From CAYWQB01 sp964460785 (GTDB taxonomy: Bacteria; Chlamydiota; Chlamydiia; Chlamydiales; CAYWQB01): DNA of 64,000 nt. The stretch lies in assembly GCA_964460785.1 (NCBI GenBank), contig CAYWQB010000001.1, forward strand, positions 248,001 through 312,000, in the 5' to 3' direction. The translations under genes and the position numbers were made by a program. This document shows positions 33,854 through 41,911 of the stretch, piece by piece (within the stretch, counting starts at the first letter, position 1; the number at the start of each line of letters is the position of its first letter). The notes under the pieces are model-generated. The model was not told where the DNA came from, searched no databases, and was given only the letters and a program-made list of their open reading frames with translations.

Positions 33854-34406
33854 TATTTCTAGCCTAGGCGCAGCAACAACTCCTTTTGGGCATCAAGATC
33901 GCTTGCGTCCTGAGGCTATGCTTCGTGCAGACCGCGTTGTTAATAACCTCTCTGACAAGCTTCAAATGACTGCAGGAGAAGCCACAACTTTTTCTGTTGC
34001 TCTATCTTCGGTCATAAAAAGCACTCGAGGCACAGAGCTTGACCAGCTCTGGAAACGCGTAGAATCAGCCCTCAACCAGGGGCAGTCCATTTCTGAAGTG
34101 AGCAAGCTCTCGACAGTTGAACAAGTCAAGACAACTGCAGCTCTCTTCTACTCTATGATGAACCTGGTTGATAAAGAGTCCAATACACAGCTGATGAGCC
34201 AGTTTCGCACAGCATATATTGAAGGCCGCAAGCATATTGAAGAGCGCTTTCTCCCTCAGCTTGAAAGCACACAGCAAAACCTTCTCAAGCGTATTATTCG
34301 CATCACTGACCGCCGTATGCAATCAGTGGTCAAAAGAATGAACAGAGCTGTGGACGCTGGAGAGGTTGCGGGTCCGAAGATCTTTGTCGATAGCTTCAGT
34401 AGTTGA
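33846..34406 (+). CDS. Hypothetical helical protein
   Basis: 186 residues from ATG 33846, preceded by GGGAGAGA; an upstream ATG at 33816 lies within the lipoprotein gene. It is soluble, mostly helical and moderately basic toward the C-terminus (LLKRIIRITDRRMQSVVKRMNRAVDAG). There is no signal peptide. It overlaps the end of the lipoprotein gene by 8 bases and the convergent PPi-PFK gene by 84 bases. I do not recognise a family. Confidence 0.65.
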   Translation: MDDISSLGAATTPFGHQDRLRPEAMLRADRVVNNLSDKLQMTAGEATTFSVALSSVIKSTRGTELDQLWKRVESALNQGQSISEVSKLSTVEQVKTTAALFYSMMNLVDKESNTQLMSQFRTAYIEGRKHIEERFLPQLESTQQNLLKRIIRITDRRMQSVVKRMNRAVDAGEVAGPKIFVDSFSS

Positions 34407-36017
34407 GCTTTGCTCAAGCTGTAGAGTTAAAGGTCGAACATTGCAAACGGCTTCCTCACCAAAGTACTGCATAGGGCCTGGGTACTTATAATGATCCTGC
34501 TCTCGCCATTGCTCTCTAGCTTGACTGAAGTAGTGAAAAGGACGGCTATGCAAGTCTACAAGAGCTTTGCGGATCACGGGCTTTAGCTTTCCTTTTCTCT
34601 TTTCAAGATGTAAGAGCTGGGCTATAGGAACACCTCCTGGCTGCCAATCTTGTACTTCCCCTTCGACACCAGTCAACTGGCTCATATAGCCACTATACTT
34701 TCCCTTCACTAATAGAGCTGATGTGCTACCAAGAGCATAACAGTAGATTGCATCAAAGGCCGAAGGATAAGCGCAGCGCCCCTCATAACCAAAAAAGTGA
34801 GGAATAGCTTGGAACTTACCACTATAAGAACCTTCTGCTTTTCTTTTTTCAAGCTCTGCTTGGGTCATTTCAATAAAGAGTCGCTCTGTCTCTATTTGAC
34901 TGACACGCACATTGCCATGGGGATCTCTATCTAAAAGAAGTTGCTGCTGTAGAGCCCAGGGCATTACCCTAAAACAAGCTCGACTTTCAGCAGATAGTTT
35001 TTCCACTGCTTGCTGAGGATCTGTAGCATCCGACAGCAAATGATTCAGCTCGGCAATTAAGCGCTGCACCTCTGGGATAAATTCTATTAACCCCTCAGGG
35101 AGAAGAACTACCCCATAGTTTTTTCCTATCTTGGCTCGCTCCTCTACTAAATCTGCGACTTGTTCAACAACTTGTCGAAGGGATAGTTGCTTAGCTTGAA
35201 CCTCTTCCCCAATTAGAGCAAGATTTGGGTGTGTGCGTAGGGCACATTCTAGGGTGATATTCGAAGCACTCCGCCCCATTAAACGAACAAAGTGATAGTA
35301 TTTTTTAGCAGACAAGCAATCTCTTTCGATATTACCAATCAACTCTGCATACACTCCACAGGCCGTATCAAAACCAAATGAGATAGGAATCTCTTCATTT
35401 TTCAAATCCCCATCAATTGTTTTCGGAACCCCGACAACAGTTGTAGGCACCTGCTCCTTTTTAAAAGATTCTGCAAGCAAAGCTGCATTGGTATTTGAAT
35501 CATCTCCACCTATAATGACAAGTCCATCAAGTTGCAAAGCAAGGGCTGTCTGTTTTGCTTGTTCCAGCTGCTCCTTTGTCTCAATCTTTGTTCGGCCAGA
35601 GCCTAAAAGATCGAACCCTCCTTGATTACGATATGCTTGAAGAACCTCTTCCTCTAGAGGGGCTTGGTGGTTGTGTAGGAGCCCATCTGGACCTCCTAAA
35701 AAGCCGATCAACTCACTCTGTGGAGATAGTTGTTTTAGGGACTCCCATAGGCCTAAAATAACATTATGCCCGCCTGGAGCTTGCCCTCCTGAAAAAAGAA
35801 CACCAACCCGAAGTTTCTTCTTTTCTGTGGGCTTTTTTCCTCTCTTCACTAGAACTTTGGAGCTCTTCTGACCAAAAGGAAAATCCTTAGCTATTTCTTC
35901 TGGCAATGAATAAGAGCTTTCTTGCTCTTCAAAGGTACACATTGCTAGACTGTCAAGAAGTGCTGGTTTTGCAAGGTATACCTTTTGGATAGCTTGCTGC
36001 AGTTGTCCCTCTTTCAT
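34323..36017 (-). CDS. pfp: PPi-type 6-phosphofructokinase, long form
   Basis: 564 residues, the size of the long (clade II/plant-beta-like) enzymes found in Chlamydia, spirochaetes and plants. Motifs: GVLFSGGQAPGGHNVI, GGDDSNTNAALLAE (the extra Asp after GGD marks pyrophosphate dependence), VPKTIDGDL, and MGRSASNITLE. It interconverts fructose 6-phosphate and fructose 1,6-bisphosphate reversibly using PPi. AGGAGG precedes ATG 36017. The alpha/beta hydrolase gene lies 21 bases upstream; the same pairing occurs in C. trachomatis (CT205-CT207 as I recall). The 3' end overlaps a convergent gene by 84 bases. Confidence 0.9.
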   Translation of the reverse strand: MKEGQLQQAIQKVYLAKPALLDSLAMCTFEEQESSYSLPEEIAKDFPFGQKSSKVLVKRGKKPTEKKKLRVGVLFSGGQAPGGHNVILGLWESLKQLSPQSELIGFLGGPDGLLHNHQAPLEEEVLQAYRNQGGFDLLGSGRTKIETKEQLEQAKQTALALQLDGLVIIGGDDSNTNAALLAESFKKEQVPTTVVGVPKTIDGDLKNEEIPISFGFDTACGVYAELIGNIERDCLSAKKYYHFVRLMGRSASNITLECALRTHPNLALIGEEVQAKQLSLRQVVEQVADLVEERAKIGKNYGVVLLPEGLIEFIPEVQRLIAELNHLLSDATDPQQAVEKLSAESRACFRVMPWALQQQLLLDRDPHGNVRVSQIETERLFIEMTQAELEKRKAEGSYSGKFQAIPHFFGYEGRCAYPSAFDAIYCYALGSTSALLVKGKYSGYMSQLTGVEGEVQDWQPGGVPIAQLLHLEKRKGKLKPVIRKALVDLHSRPFHYFSQAREQWREQDHYKYPGPMQYFGEEAVCNVRPLTLQLEQSSTTEAIDKDLRTRNLSSVHSSVHSFDH

Positions 36018-36038
36018 TCTTTCCCCCTCCTGATAGAC

Positions 36039-36800
36039 TTATAGATGCTGATGCATCCATTGGCTAATTTCTTTTAGGTAGATCCCCCTAGCTGGCTCTT
36101 CTCCAAAGAGGTGCGCAACACCTGGAACCTCCACAAAGCGATCGGCTTCTACTCCCTTCCGGTTTCTTGCATAACAATGGAAATGCTCTAAAGACACTAC
36201 ATCGTCACAGTCCCCATGGAAACAAAGAAGAGGAAGGTGTGTCAAACCATGCAGCTGTTCAGCAGGACGCATCGAAGCAAAAATATCTTGTGCCTCATGA
36301 CCATGAGGAAAAATAGAGGAGATCTCCTCTTCTGGATGCTTGTGTTGCCATTCATCTAGCCATAGCTGACCATCTGCAATCGCTGCAGATAACGCCAAAG
36401 CTTTGAGTGAAGGTGTCTGTGCTGCAGCCAATGCAGCGACAGCTCCTCCTAAGGAATTGCCAACTAGACCCATTCGATTGGCATCAAGAGAGGGGTTCTT
36501 TGCCAGAAAATCTAGCATAAACCGCACTTGCTCTACCTGGCTATTGACAGTTTCTGTATGCATAGAGCCTGTGCTTTCTCCACATCCTAAAAAATCAAAA
36601 CGCACAGCAGCGATTCCCTGTGCAGCGAGAAGATCTGCTAGCTCAACATAGAGGCGGTAGCGCCCCATGCGGTCCCCTCGATAGCCATGGCAGAGAAGGA
36701 CTGCGGGATGCTTTGTATCTGCCACAGGCAAATGTAACATTCCGTGGATCACTTCCTCTCCATAGGGAATGGTTAAAAACTTTCTATCTACAACCACCAT
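36039..36800 (-). CDS. Alpha/beta hydrolase, serine aminopeptidase/esterase-like
   Basis: 253 residues from ATG 36800, with GGAG five bases upstream. The start overlaps the stop of the serine dehydratase gene (TAATG); the GTG at 36806 is an unlikely alternative. The nucleophile elbow GNSLGG, oxyanion region LLCHGYRGDRMG, acid region CFHGDCDDVV and His in PGVAHLFGEEP form a full triad. The substrate is unknown. It lies between serine dehydratase and PPi-PFK; in Chlamydia a homologous hydrolase sits between two pfk genes. No signal peptide, so it is cytoplasmic. Confidence 0.85.
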   Translation of the reverse strand: MVVVDRKFLTIPYGEEVIHGMLHLPVADTKHPAVLLCHGYRGDRMGRYRLYVELADLLAAQGIAAVRFDFLGCGESTGSMHTETVNSQVEQVRFMLDFLAKNPSLDANRMGLVGNSLGGAVAALAAAQTPSLKALALSAAIADGQLWLDEWQHKHPEEEISSIFPHGHEAQDIFASMRPAEQLHGLTHLPLLCFHGDCDDVVSLEHFHCYARNRKGVEADRFVEVPGVAHLFGEEPARGIYLKEISQWMHQHL

Positions 36801-38170
36801 TAACACTCCACACAGTTCACGGCGAGTCCTCCTTCTGAGGTCTCTTTATAGATTGTCTGCATATCCTTTCCTGTTTGAAACATTGTTTGGATCACTTGAT
36901 CAAGAGAGACTCTCCCCCCCCCTTCTCCTCTCAAAGCTAACCGGGCTGCATTGACAGCCTTGACAGCTCCCATTGTATTTCGCTCAATACAAGGAATCTG
37001 AACCAGTCCCTGCACTGGATCACAAGTTAGGCCCAAATTATGCTCCATGCCTATTTCAGCAGCATCTTCCACTTCCTCTGGGGATCCTCCCAAAATATGG
37101 GCCAATGCAGCAGCTGCCATAGAGCAAGCAACCCCGACCTCTCCTTGGCACCCCATCTCAGCAGCTGATAGTGAGGCATTTTTATGGTATAAAGCTCCAA
37201 TTGCCCCAGCAACAAGCAAAAAGTCTGTAATTTTTTCTTCTTGGGCTCCTGGAATCCAGTCAAGGTAATAGCGCAACACTGCTGGCAAAACGCCTGCAGC
37301 TCCATTTGTAGGTGCTGTGACGACTCGCCCTCCTGCTGCATTTTCCTCATTGACGGCCATGGCATAAACACTCAACCAGTCCATTGAAGAAAGAGGGTCT
37401 GGATGTGGAAGGTGTCGATCCTCCACCAGCTTTTGATGAAGACTGTGTGCTCGCCGCTTTAGGTTTAACCCTCCGGGTAAAAGGCCATCTGTTTGTAACC
37501 CTCGGTCAATGCTCATATTCATTACAGACCAGATTTTATAGAGCTCTTGGTCTATATCTAAGCCTGGATGTCTAGCTTGTTCATTTGCTCGCACAAGGTC
37601 TGCTATGCTGAGCCTATGAATGTCACATAACTTCAGTAACACAGCTCCAGAGGTAAATGGATAAGGCAGCAGCGTGGCTTTTTCACTTTGTTCGACAATA
37701 TGTCTCTGCGTATGAGAGAGGATAAACCCTCCTCCTATGGAGTAGAAAATTTCCTCTTCTTTTTTAGCTCCTTTGATGGAAAAGCGCATAGCATTGGAGT
37801 GGAAGGGTAAAAATTTCCCCTTCAAAAAACACAGGTCTTCTTCATAGTGAAAAGCCACTTCTTTAGCCCCTCCCAAATGCAAGACCTTTTCTTGTTTAGT
37901 CTTCTCTATAATTGTATCTGCAACCTCAAGATCACAAGTAGCGGGCTCATAGCCACTTAACCCTAGCAAGATCGCGCGATCTGTACCATGTCCTTCGCCA
38001 GTAAAAGCCAAGGATCCAAAGAGCTCAACTTTTACTCTCTCTACCGTGGAGAGCAGATTTTTTTCTTTGAGATGATCTACAAATTTTTTTGCTGCACGCA
38101 TAGGGCCTACAGTATGAGAGCTTGATGGGCCCATACCGATAGAGAATAGATCGAATACACTAACAACCAA
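36800..38170 (-). CDS. sdaA: L-serine dehydratase (iron-sulfur type)
   Basis: 456 residues from TTG 38170, chosen because GAGGAG lies six bases upstream and the protein then starts VVSVFDLFSIGMGPSSSHTVGPM, exactly where family members start. A longer frame from 38278 would overlap a divergent gene. The cluster-binding Cys residues are in GCQGEVGVACSMAAAAL and LTCDPVQGLVQIPCIERN. The enzyme deaminates L-serine to pyruvate and ammonia, feeding carbon into central metabolism from imported amino acids. Its stop overlaps the hydrolase start. I do not recall sdaA in Chlamydiaceae; it suggests an environmental species. Confidence 0.9.
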   Translation of the reverse strand: MVVSVFDLFSIGMGPSSSHTVGPMRAAKKFVDHLKEKNLLSTVERVKVELFGSLAFTGEGHGTDRAILLGLSGYEPATCDLEVADTIIEKTKQEKVLHLGGAKEVAFHYEEDLCFLKGKFLPFHSNAMRFSIKGAKKEEEIFYSIGGGFILSHTQRHIVEQSEKATLLPYPFTSGAVLLKLCDIHRLSIADLVRANEQARHPGLDIDQELYKIWSVMNMSIDRGLQTDGLLPGGLNLKRRAHSLHQKLVEDRHLPHPDPLSSMDWLSVYAMAVNEENAAGGRVVTAPTNGAAGVLPAVLRYYLDWIPGAQEEKITDFLLVAGAIGALYHKNASLSAAEMGCQGEVGVACSMAAAALAHILGGSPEEVEDAAEIGMEHNLGLTCDPVQGLVQIPCIERNTMGAVKAVNAARLALRGEGGGRVSLDQVIQTMFQTGKDMQTIYKETSEGGLAVNCVEC

Positions 38171-38258
38171 AGGATTCTCCTCATAAAATGGCTTATTCTG
38201 GGAAAAAGCTCTAAAGTTCGCAAGGACAACTTCCGATGTCTCCTTTAGGAGAAGTCGT

Positions 38259-38576
38259 ATGTCTAAAATCCAACCCATCAGTGAGCAAGGTCAACGAGAC
38301 CATCATTCCCCTTCTCATCAAAACAATCAGAAGGAGAAGAGGGAAGGAGAAGAAAGCTTTGCCCAGCACCTTACAGAGGAGACAAAGCAGGCTATCTGCT
38401 ATTCAAAACCTAAACCTAGGGATAAGGATCAGTTTGATCAAAGCTCTCAGCCTCACCCTCGAGACCCCAAGTATGGCTATCAAAACCTCCCTCAACTCCA
38501 AGCGCAAATTTTAAAGGGGTCCCTTAAACCAAGCAAGAAGAAGCGCTCTTCACTTGATGCTGGTCCTTTCTTTTAA
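38259..38576 (+). CDS. Small hydrophilic protein, 105 aa
   Basis: 105 residues, very polar (Gln, Lys, Ser, Pro), probably disordered, with no membrane segment or known motif; the C-terminus is KKKRSSLDAGPFF. It is called a gene because AGGAGAAG stands correctly spaced before ATG 38259 and it fills the otherwise empty space between sdaA and the TPR-glycosyltransferase gene. It diverges from sdaA and overlaps the convergent glycosyltransferase gene by 53 bases. Such composition fits a secreted effector or chaperone, but nothing proves this. Confidence 0.55.
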   Translation: MSKIQPISEQGQRDHHSPSHQNNQKEKREGEESFAQHLTEETKQAICYSKPKPRDKDQFDQSSQPHPRDPKYGYQNLPQLQAQILKGSLKPSKKKRSSLDAGPFF

Positions 38577-40311
38577 ATAAGAGAGCCCTTTGCACAGCCT
38601 CTTCATCCCCTTTTTGCTTACACTCTGCAGCTATGGCAACTCTTTGCAAAACTTCCTGAAAGGGGGAAGACCAATCCCATGGTTCTTTCTGAAAAAAAAG
38701 ACGTCCTGAAGAATACCATGAAGTGGTTTCTTGCTCTTTAAACCAGCGCCAATCTTTTTGATAAGGAATTAAAACCCAAAAAGGCACTCCTAAGCTACCA
38801 GCCATATGAACCATCGACGTATCAGGAGCGATGAGAAGATCCATATAAGAACAAGCAGCAGCTGTATCATCGAAGTCTTTTAAAAAGCGTCCAAGAAGGT
38901 GGACATGGGGCTTTTTCCCTAAGTGCCTGATGGGCCTTTCTGCTGCTCCTACTTGAAAGCTATACAGCTCGATACCAGATAATTCACTTAATTTTTCAAA
39001 GTACTGCGCAGGAATGGAGCGATATAAATAGCTTTCTGGGGAATGTGGGCTACATCGGAAAACAAACCCTATACGCAAGCGGCTTGTAGGAGGAAACTTT
39101 TCTTGCATTTTACGAAGAAGAGTTGGGCTTGCTTGTATATATGGCCCTTTTGCAAAAGGAATGGTTTCTCGTGTCGTTTGCAGAATCCCTGGCAAGGAGC
39201 CGAGGCTTATGCGATGAGTTGCTTTTTGTAAAATTTCATCTGTTTGCATCTTTGGATGATACGGATAGCATGCCACAGCAGGCAGGTTATGCTTAAAAAG
39301 GTGATACTGGACTCGTGGGCACACAAAACTTATCTCAAGTCCGAAGCGCTCTTGTACGTCTAACAAAAAGCGCAAAAACATCAAGTTATCCCCTAGTCCC
39401 TGCTCTGTTAAGCAGAGCAAATGCACCTTTTTTCCTCTTTCCCCTTGCCACTCGGGCAGAGTAGAAAATAGAGCCTCTACTTCTTTTTTTGTGATATCTT
39501 GGCGCCATTCATAAAGTTTCCATGCCTCCGAGAATCTTTCATTTCGTAGAAAAACATGAGAGGCATTGCTGATGATGTCGAGGTCCTCCTCTCCTCTCCT
39601 TCCTTCCATAGCTTTTGCCATCTGCTCAGCATAGCCCAAGCTCTCTTTATCTCTTTGAAGATGGTAGAGTAAAATTGCCAGGTTATTGAGGACATCAATT
39701 CGGTCATACACTTTCAAAGCGAAGGTAAGAAGGCGTATACTTAACTCATATTGTTTCATGCGCTCAGCAGCAAGAGCAACCGCTGCAATTGAATGGCTAT
39801 ATGAGTCTAGCTTTTCTTCTCCACAAAGTTTAAGAAGAAGGGGTACCTCTGTAATGGGCTCTTTTAAAAGGTCAACACCAAGAAGGGTATTAAGCTCTTG
39901 AAAGTTTGCCAGGTGTTTAGAGGTCACCAGAAAGGTGAGATAGCTCGACAGGTTGCCAATTTGATCATCCTTATGCTGCTTGGCTCCTTGCAGCATCCCA
40001 AGCTCATGGCTTTTCTGGAAATAGTCCCTAGCTTTTTCTAGTTCTAAGCTCCAAAAGGAGATACGCCCAAGCTCATAATAAAGCTGAGGGTCTTCCACCC
40101 CTTGATCCAGCCATCTTTGAAGGAAAGAAAGTGCTTTTTGATAATCTCGATGGACCACCCAGTAGGATGAAAGAGCAAAGCTCACCTCATAACCATCAGG
40201 CTTGATTTTGTAAGCGAGCTCCCAGTGGTCCTGGGCTTTTATATAGTTTGAGCTTTCAAAATACTTACAGCCCACTTGATAGTGGAATTGATACTTACGC
40301 TCAAGATCCAT
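38524..40311 (-). CDS. TPR-glycosyltransferase fusion protein
   Basis: 595 residues. The N-terminal ~270 residues carry TPR-type helices (YQVGCKYFESSNYIKAQDHWELAYKIKPDGYEV; YYELGRISFWSLELEKARDYFQKSHELG). The C-terminal ~300 residues form a GT-B domain like the GT9/GT41-related TPR proteins: CLTEQGLGDNLMFLRFL, then APDTSMVHMAGSLGVPFWVLIPYQKDWRW, the nucleotide-sugar site. It probably transfers a sugar to protein or lipid in the cytoplasm; the acceptor is unknown. AGGAGG precedes the ATG. The gene lies downstream of the tRNA pair. Confidence 0.8.
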   Translation of the reverse strand: MDLERKYQFHYQVGCKYFESSNYIKAQDHWELAYKIKPDGYEVSFALSSYWVVHRDYQKALSFLQRWLDQGVEDPQLYYELGRISFWSLELEKARDYFQKSHELGMLQGAKQHKDDQIGNLSSYLTFLVTSKHLANFQELNTLLGVDLLKEPITEVPLLLKLCGEEKLDSYSHSIAAVALAAERMKQYELSIRLLTFALKVYDRIDVLNNLAILLYHLQRDKESLGYAEQMAKAMEGRRGEEDLDIISNASHVFLRNERFSEAWKLYEWRQDITKKEVEALFSTLPEWQGERGKKVHLLCLTEQGLGDNLMFLRFLLDVQERFGLEISFVCPRVQYHLFKHNLPAVACYPYHPKMQTDEILQKATHRISLGSLPGILQTTRETIPFAKGPYIQASPTLLRKMQEKFPPTSRLRIGFVFRCSPHSPESYLYRSIPAQYFEKLSELSGIELYSFQVGAAERPIRHLGKKPHVHLLGRFLKDFDDTAAACSYMDLLIAPDTSMVHMAGSLGVPFWVLIPYQKDWRWFKEQETTSWYSSGRLFFQKEPWDWSSPFQEVLQRVAIAAECKQKGDEEAVQRALLFKRKDQHQVKSASSCLV

Positions 40312-40412
40312 GATGGCCTCCTGGCGATAAGCTAGCGGTGAGAAATTTTAATATCAAGAAAGACCAGCCCCAAAGGGCTTTAAGTACTCAGATCAGAGTT
40401 TTATCTAGAAAG

Positions 40413-40486
40413 TAGCGGCAGTCGGACTCGAACCAACGACACCCGGATTATGATTCCGGTGCTCTAACCAACTGAGCTATGCCGCC
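40413..40486 (-). tRNA. tRNA with CAT anticodon (elongator Met, or Ile if modified to lysidine)
   Basis: A full cloverleaf: acceptor GGCGGCA/TGCCGCT, D-arm AGCTCAGTTGGTTAGAGC, anticodon stem CCGGA/TCCGG with loop ATCATAA (anticodon CAT), and T-loop TTCGAGT. The first acceptor pair is G1-U72 rather than G-C. CCA is not encoded. Length 74. Met versus Ile2 cannot be decided by eye. Confidence 0.9.
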
Positions 40487-40502
40487 AATGAGGGAAAAAA
40501 AT

Positions 40503-40575
40503 TAGCGGGAGGAGGACTCGAACCTCCGACCTTTGGGTTATGAGCCCAACGAGCTGACCACTGCTCCATCCCGCG
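40503..40575 (-). tRNA. Initiator tRNA-fMet (CAT)
   Basis: Cloverleaf with anticodon loop CTCATAA and three G-C pairs at the base of the anticodon stem (TTGGG/CCCAA), the mark of initiator tRNA. Position 1 is C opposite U72, the unpaired 1-72 end that initiators need. The D-arm is GAGC...GCTC and the T-loop TTCGAGT. CCA is not encoded. It stands 16 bases upstream of the other CAT tRNA in the same direction. Confidence 0.92.
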
Positions 40576-40633
40576 ATCAAGAAGAGACATACTCTAACGT
40601 GAAAGCAACTTTTCATGCAAGAGGAATCTGCAA

Positions 40634-41911
40634 TTAAAGTACTTGTTCGACAAAATGGAGAGTTTTTCGCGCACTCCCCCTCATAGCCTCTGTCATTTTT
40701 TGCGCATTTTGGCTCAATGTAGCTCTCTGTTCTACATTTGAAAATAACTCTTCTAAGACCTTTCTCAAGTCCAAAAGAGATACTTGCACACCACATTCAA
40801 ATGAGAGAACCTGATCTCTTAGCTCTTTTTGTCCACTCATGTAAGGACCAAACACAACAGGAACATGATAAAAGGAGGGCTCACATACATTATGGCCCCC
40901 AATTCCTTCTATGAAGCTTCCTGCAACACAAGCCACATCTGAGAGCGCATAAAAGGAGCATAGCTCCCCCATCTTGTCTACAAGCAGCACCTGAGCCTCT
41001 CCCAAAGAAGAAGCCTCTGAGTAACGGCAGAAGGCGATTTTTTCACTAGTCAGCCACTGAGCTACTTTTTCAAACCTCTCGGGGTGCCGAGGGACAAGAA
41101 CAACTAGCAGCTCAGGAAACAGTTTCCACAGAGGGCGTATGGCTTGAAGAAGAGCGGCCTCTTCTCCTGGGTGTGTTGAGCCTATCGTTAGAACTTTTTT
41201 ATTAGGCTTTTGTAAAAGAGGAGAAAGCTGCTCTTTTTTTTCAGGACAAAGAGGTGTGGAAAGAGTATCCCACTTTAGGTTCTCACAAACAAAGACTCTG
41301 GAGCTTTTTGTTCCCAGTTTGATGAACCGCTCAGCATAAGAGCGATTCTGAGTGATACAAGCATCTACTTTAGGAAGAACCATTGGCCCCATACCAAGTG
41401 TATACTTTTTTATCCTCTGAAAGGAGGCCTTAGACACTTTAGCATTGATAATACAGAGCTTTGCCCCAGCTCTCTTTGCCTCTAGGAAGAAGCTTGGCCA
41501 TAGACCAGACTCACATACAATCACAAGGCTTGGTACAATAGACCTCATTGCATGACGCATCAAGAGGATATGATCAAAGGGTAGGTAACAAAAGCCATCA
41601 GCCCAAGGGATAGACTTTTTAGCCTCCTCTTGCCCGGTTTCTGTCGTTGTTGAAATAACAACGCGATACTCAGGATGCGCCTTTTGCCATTCTCTTAAAA
41701 AAGCTGATAAAGCGCGCACCTCTCCAACGGAAACAGCATGAGCCCAAAGAACTTTGCTACCAGCAGGGAAAGAAGGGAAGGATTTCAGTGCTAGGTGTTG
41801 AAGGATGCTTTGCCGGTACTTTCCATACCTAAGCATGCGATAAAAAGCGACTGGCAGCCACCCTAAAAGAACAAAGATTCCAACGATCTGATAGCAAATA
41901 TAACCAAACAT
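40634..41911 (-). CDS. waaA: 3-deoxy-D-manno-octulosonic acid (Kdo) transferase
   Basis: 425 residues with an N-terminal membrane anchor (YICYQIVGIFVLLGWLPVAFY). Family motifs: KVLWAHAVSVGEVRALSAFL, VVISTTTETGQEEA, LVIVCESGLWPSFFLEAKRAGAKLCIINAK, and SFIEGIGGHNVCEP near the end. It adds Kdo residues to lipid A; the chlamydial enzymes add several and make the genus LPS epitope. The ATG overlaps the leuS stop (TAATG). Gene order leuS-waaA is as in C. trachomatis. Confidence 0.92.
   Translation of the reverse strand: MFGYICYQIVGIFVLLGWLPVAFYRMLRYGKYRQSILQHLALKSFPSFPAGSKVLWAHAVSVGEVRALSAFLREWQKAHPEYRVVISTTTETGQEEAKKSIPWADGFCYLPFDHILLMRHAMRSIVPSLVIVCESGLWPSFFLEAKRAGAKLCIINAKVSKASFQRIKKYTLGMGPMVLPKVDACITQNRSYAERFIKLGTKSSRVFVCENLKWDTLSTPLCPEKKEQLSPLLQKPNKKVLTIGSTHPGEEAALLQAIRPLWKLFPELLVVLVPRHPERFEKVAQWLTSEKIAFCRYSEASSLGEAQVLLVDKMGELCSFYALSDVACVAGSFIEGIGGHNVCEPSFYHVPVVFGPYMSGQKELRDQVLSFECGVQVSLLDLRKVLEELFSNVEQRATLSQNAQKMTEAMRGSARKTLHFVEQVL

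Noticed and set aside
40360..40385. Short AGCCC/GGGCT stem after the tRNA pair as a terminator
   Set aside because: Only five base pairs and no continuous T-run; not listed as a terminator.
40464..40796. Minus-strand frame across the tRNA pair
   Set aside because: It covers two clear tRNA genes and the end of waaA, so it is a shadow.
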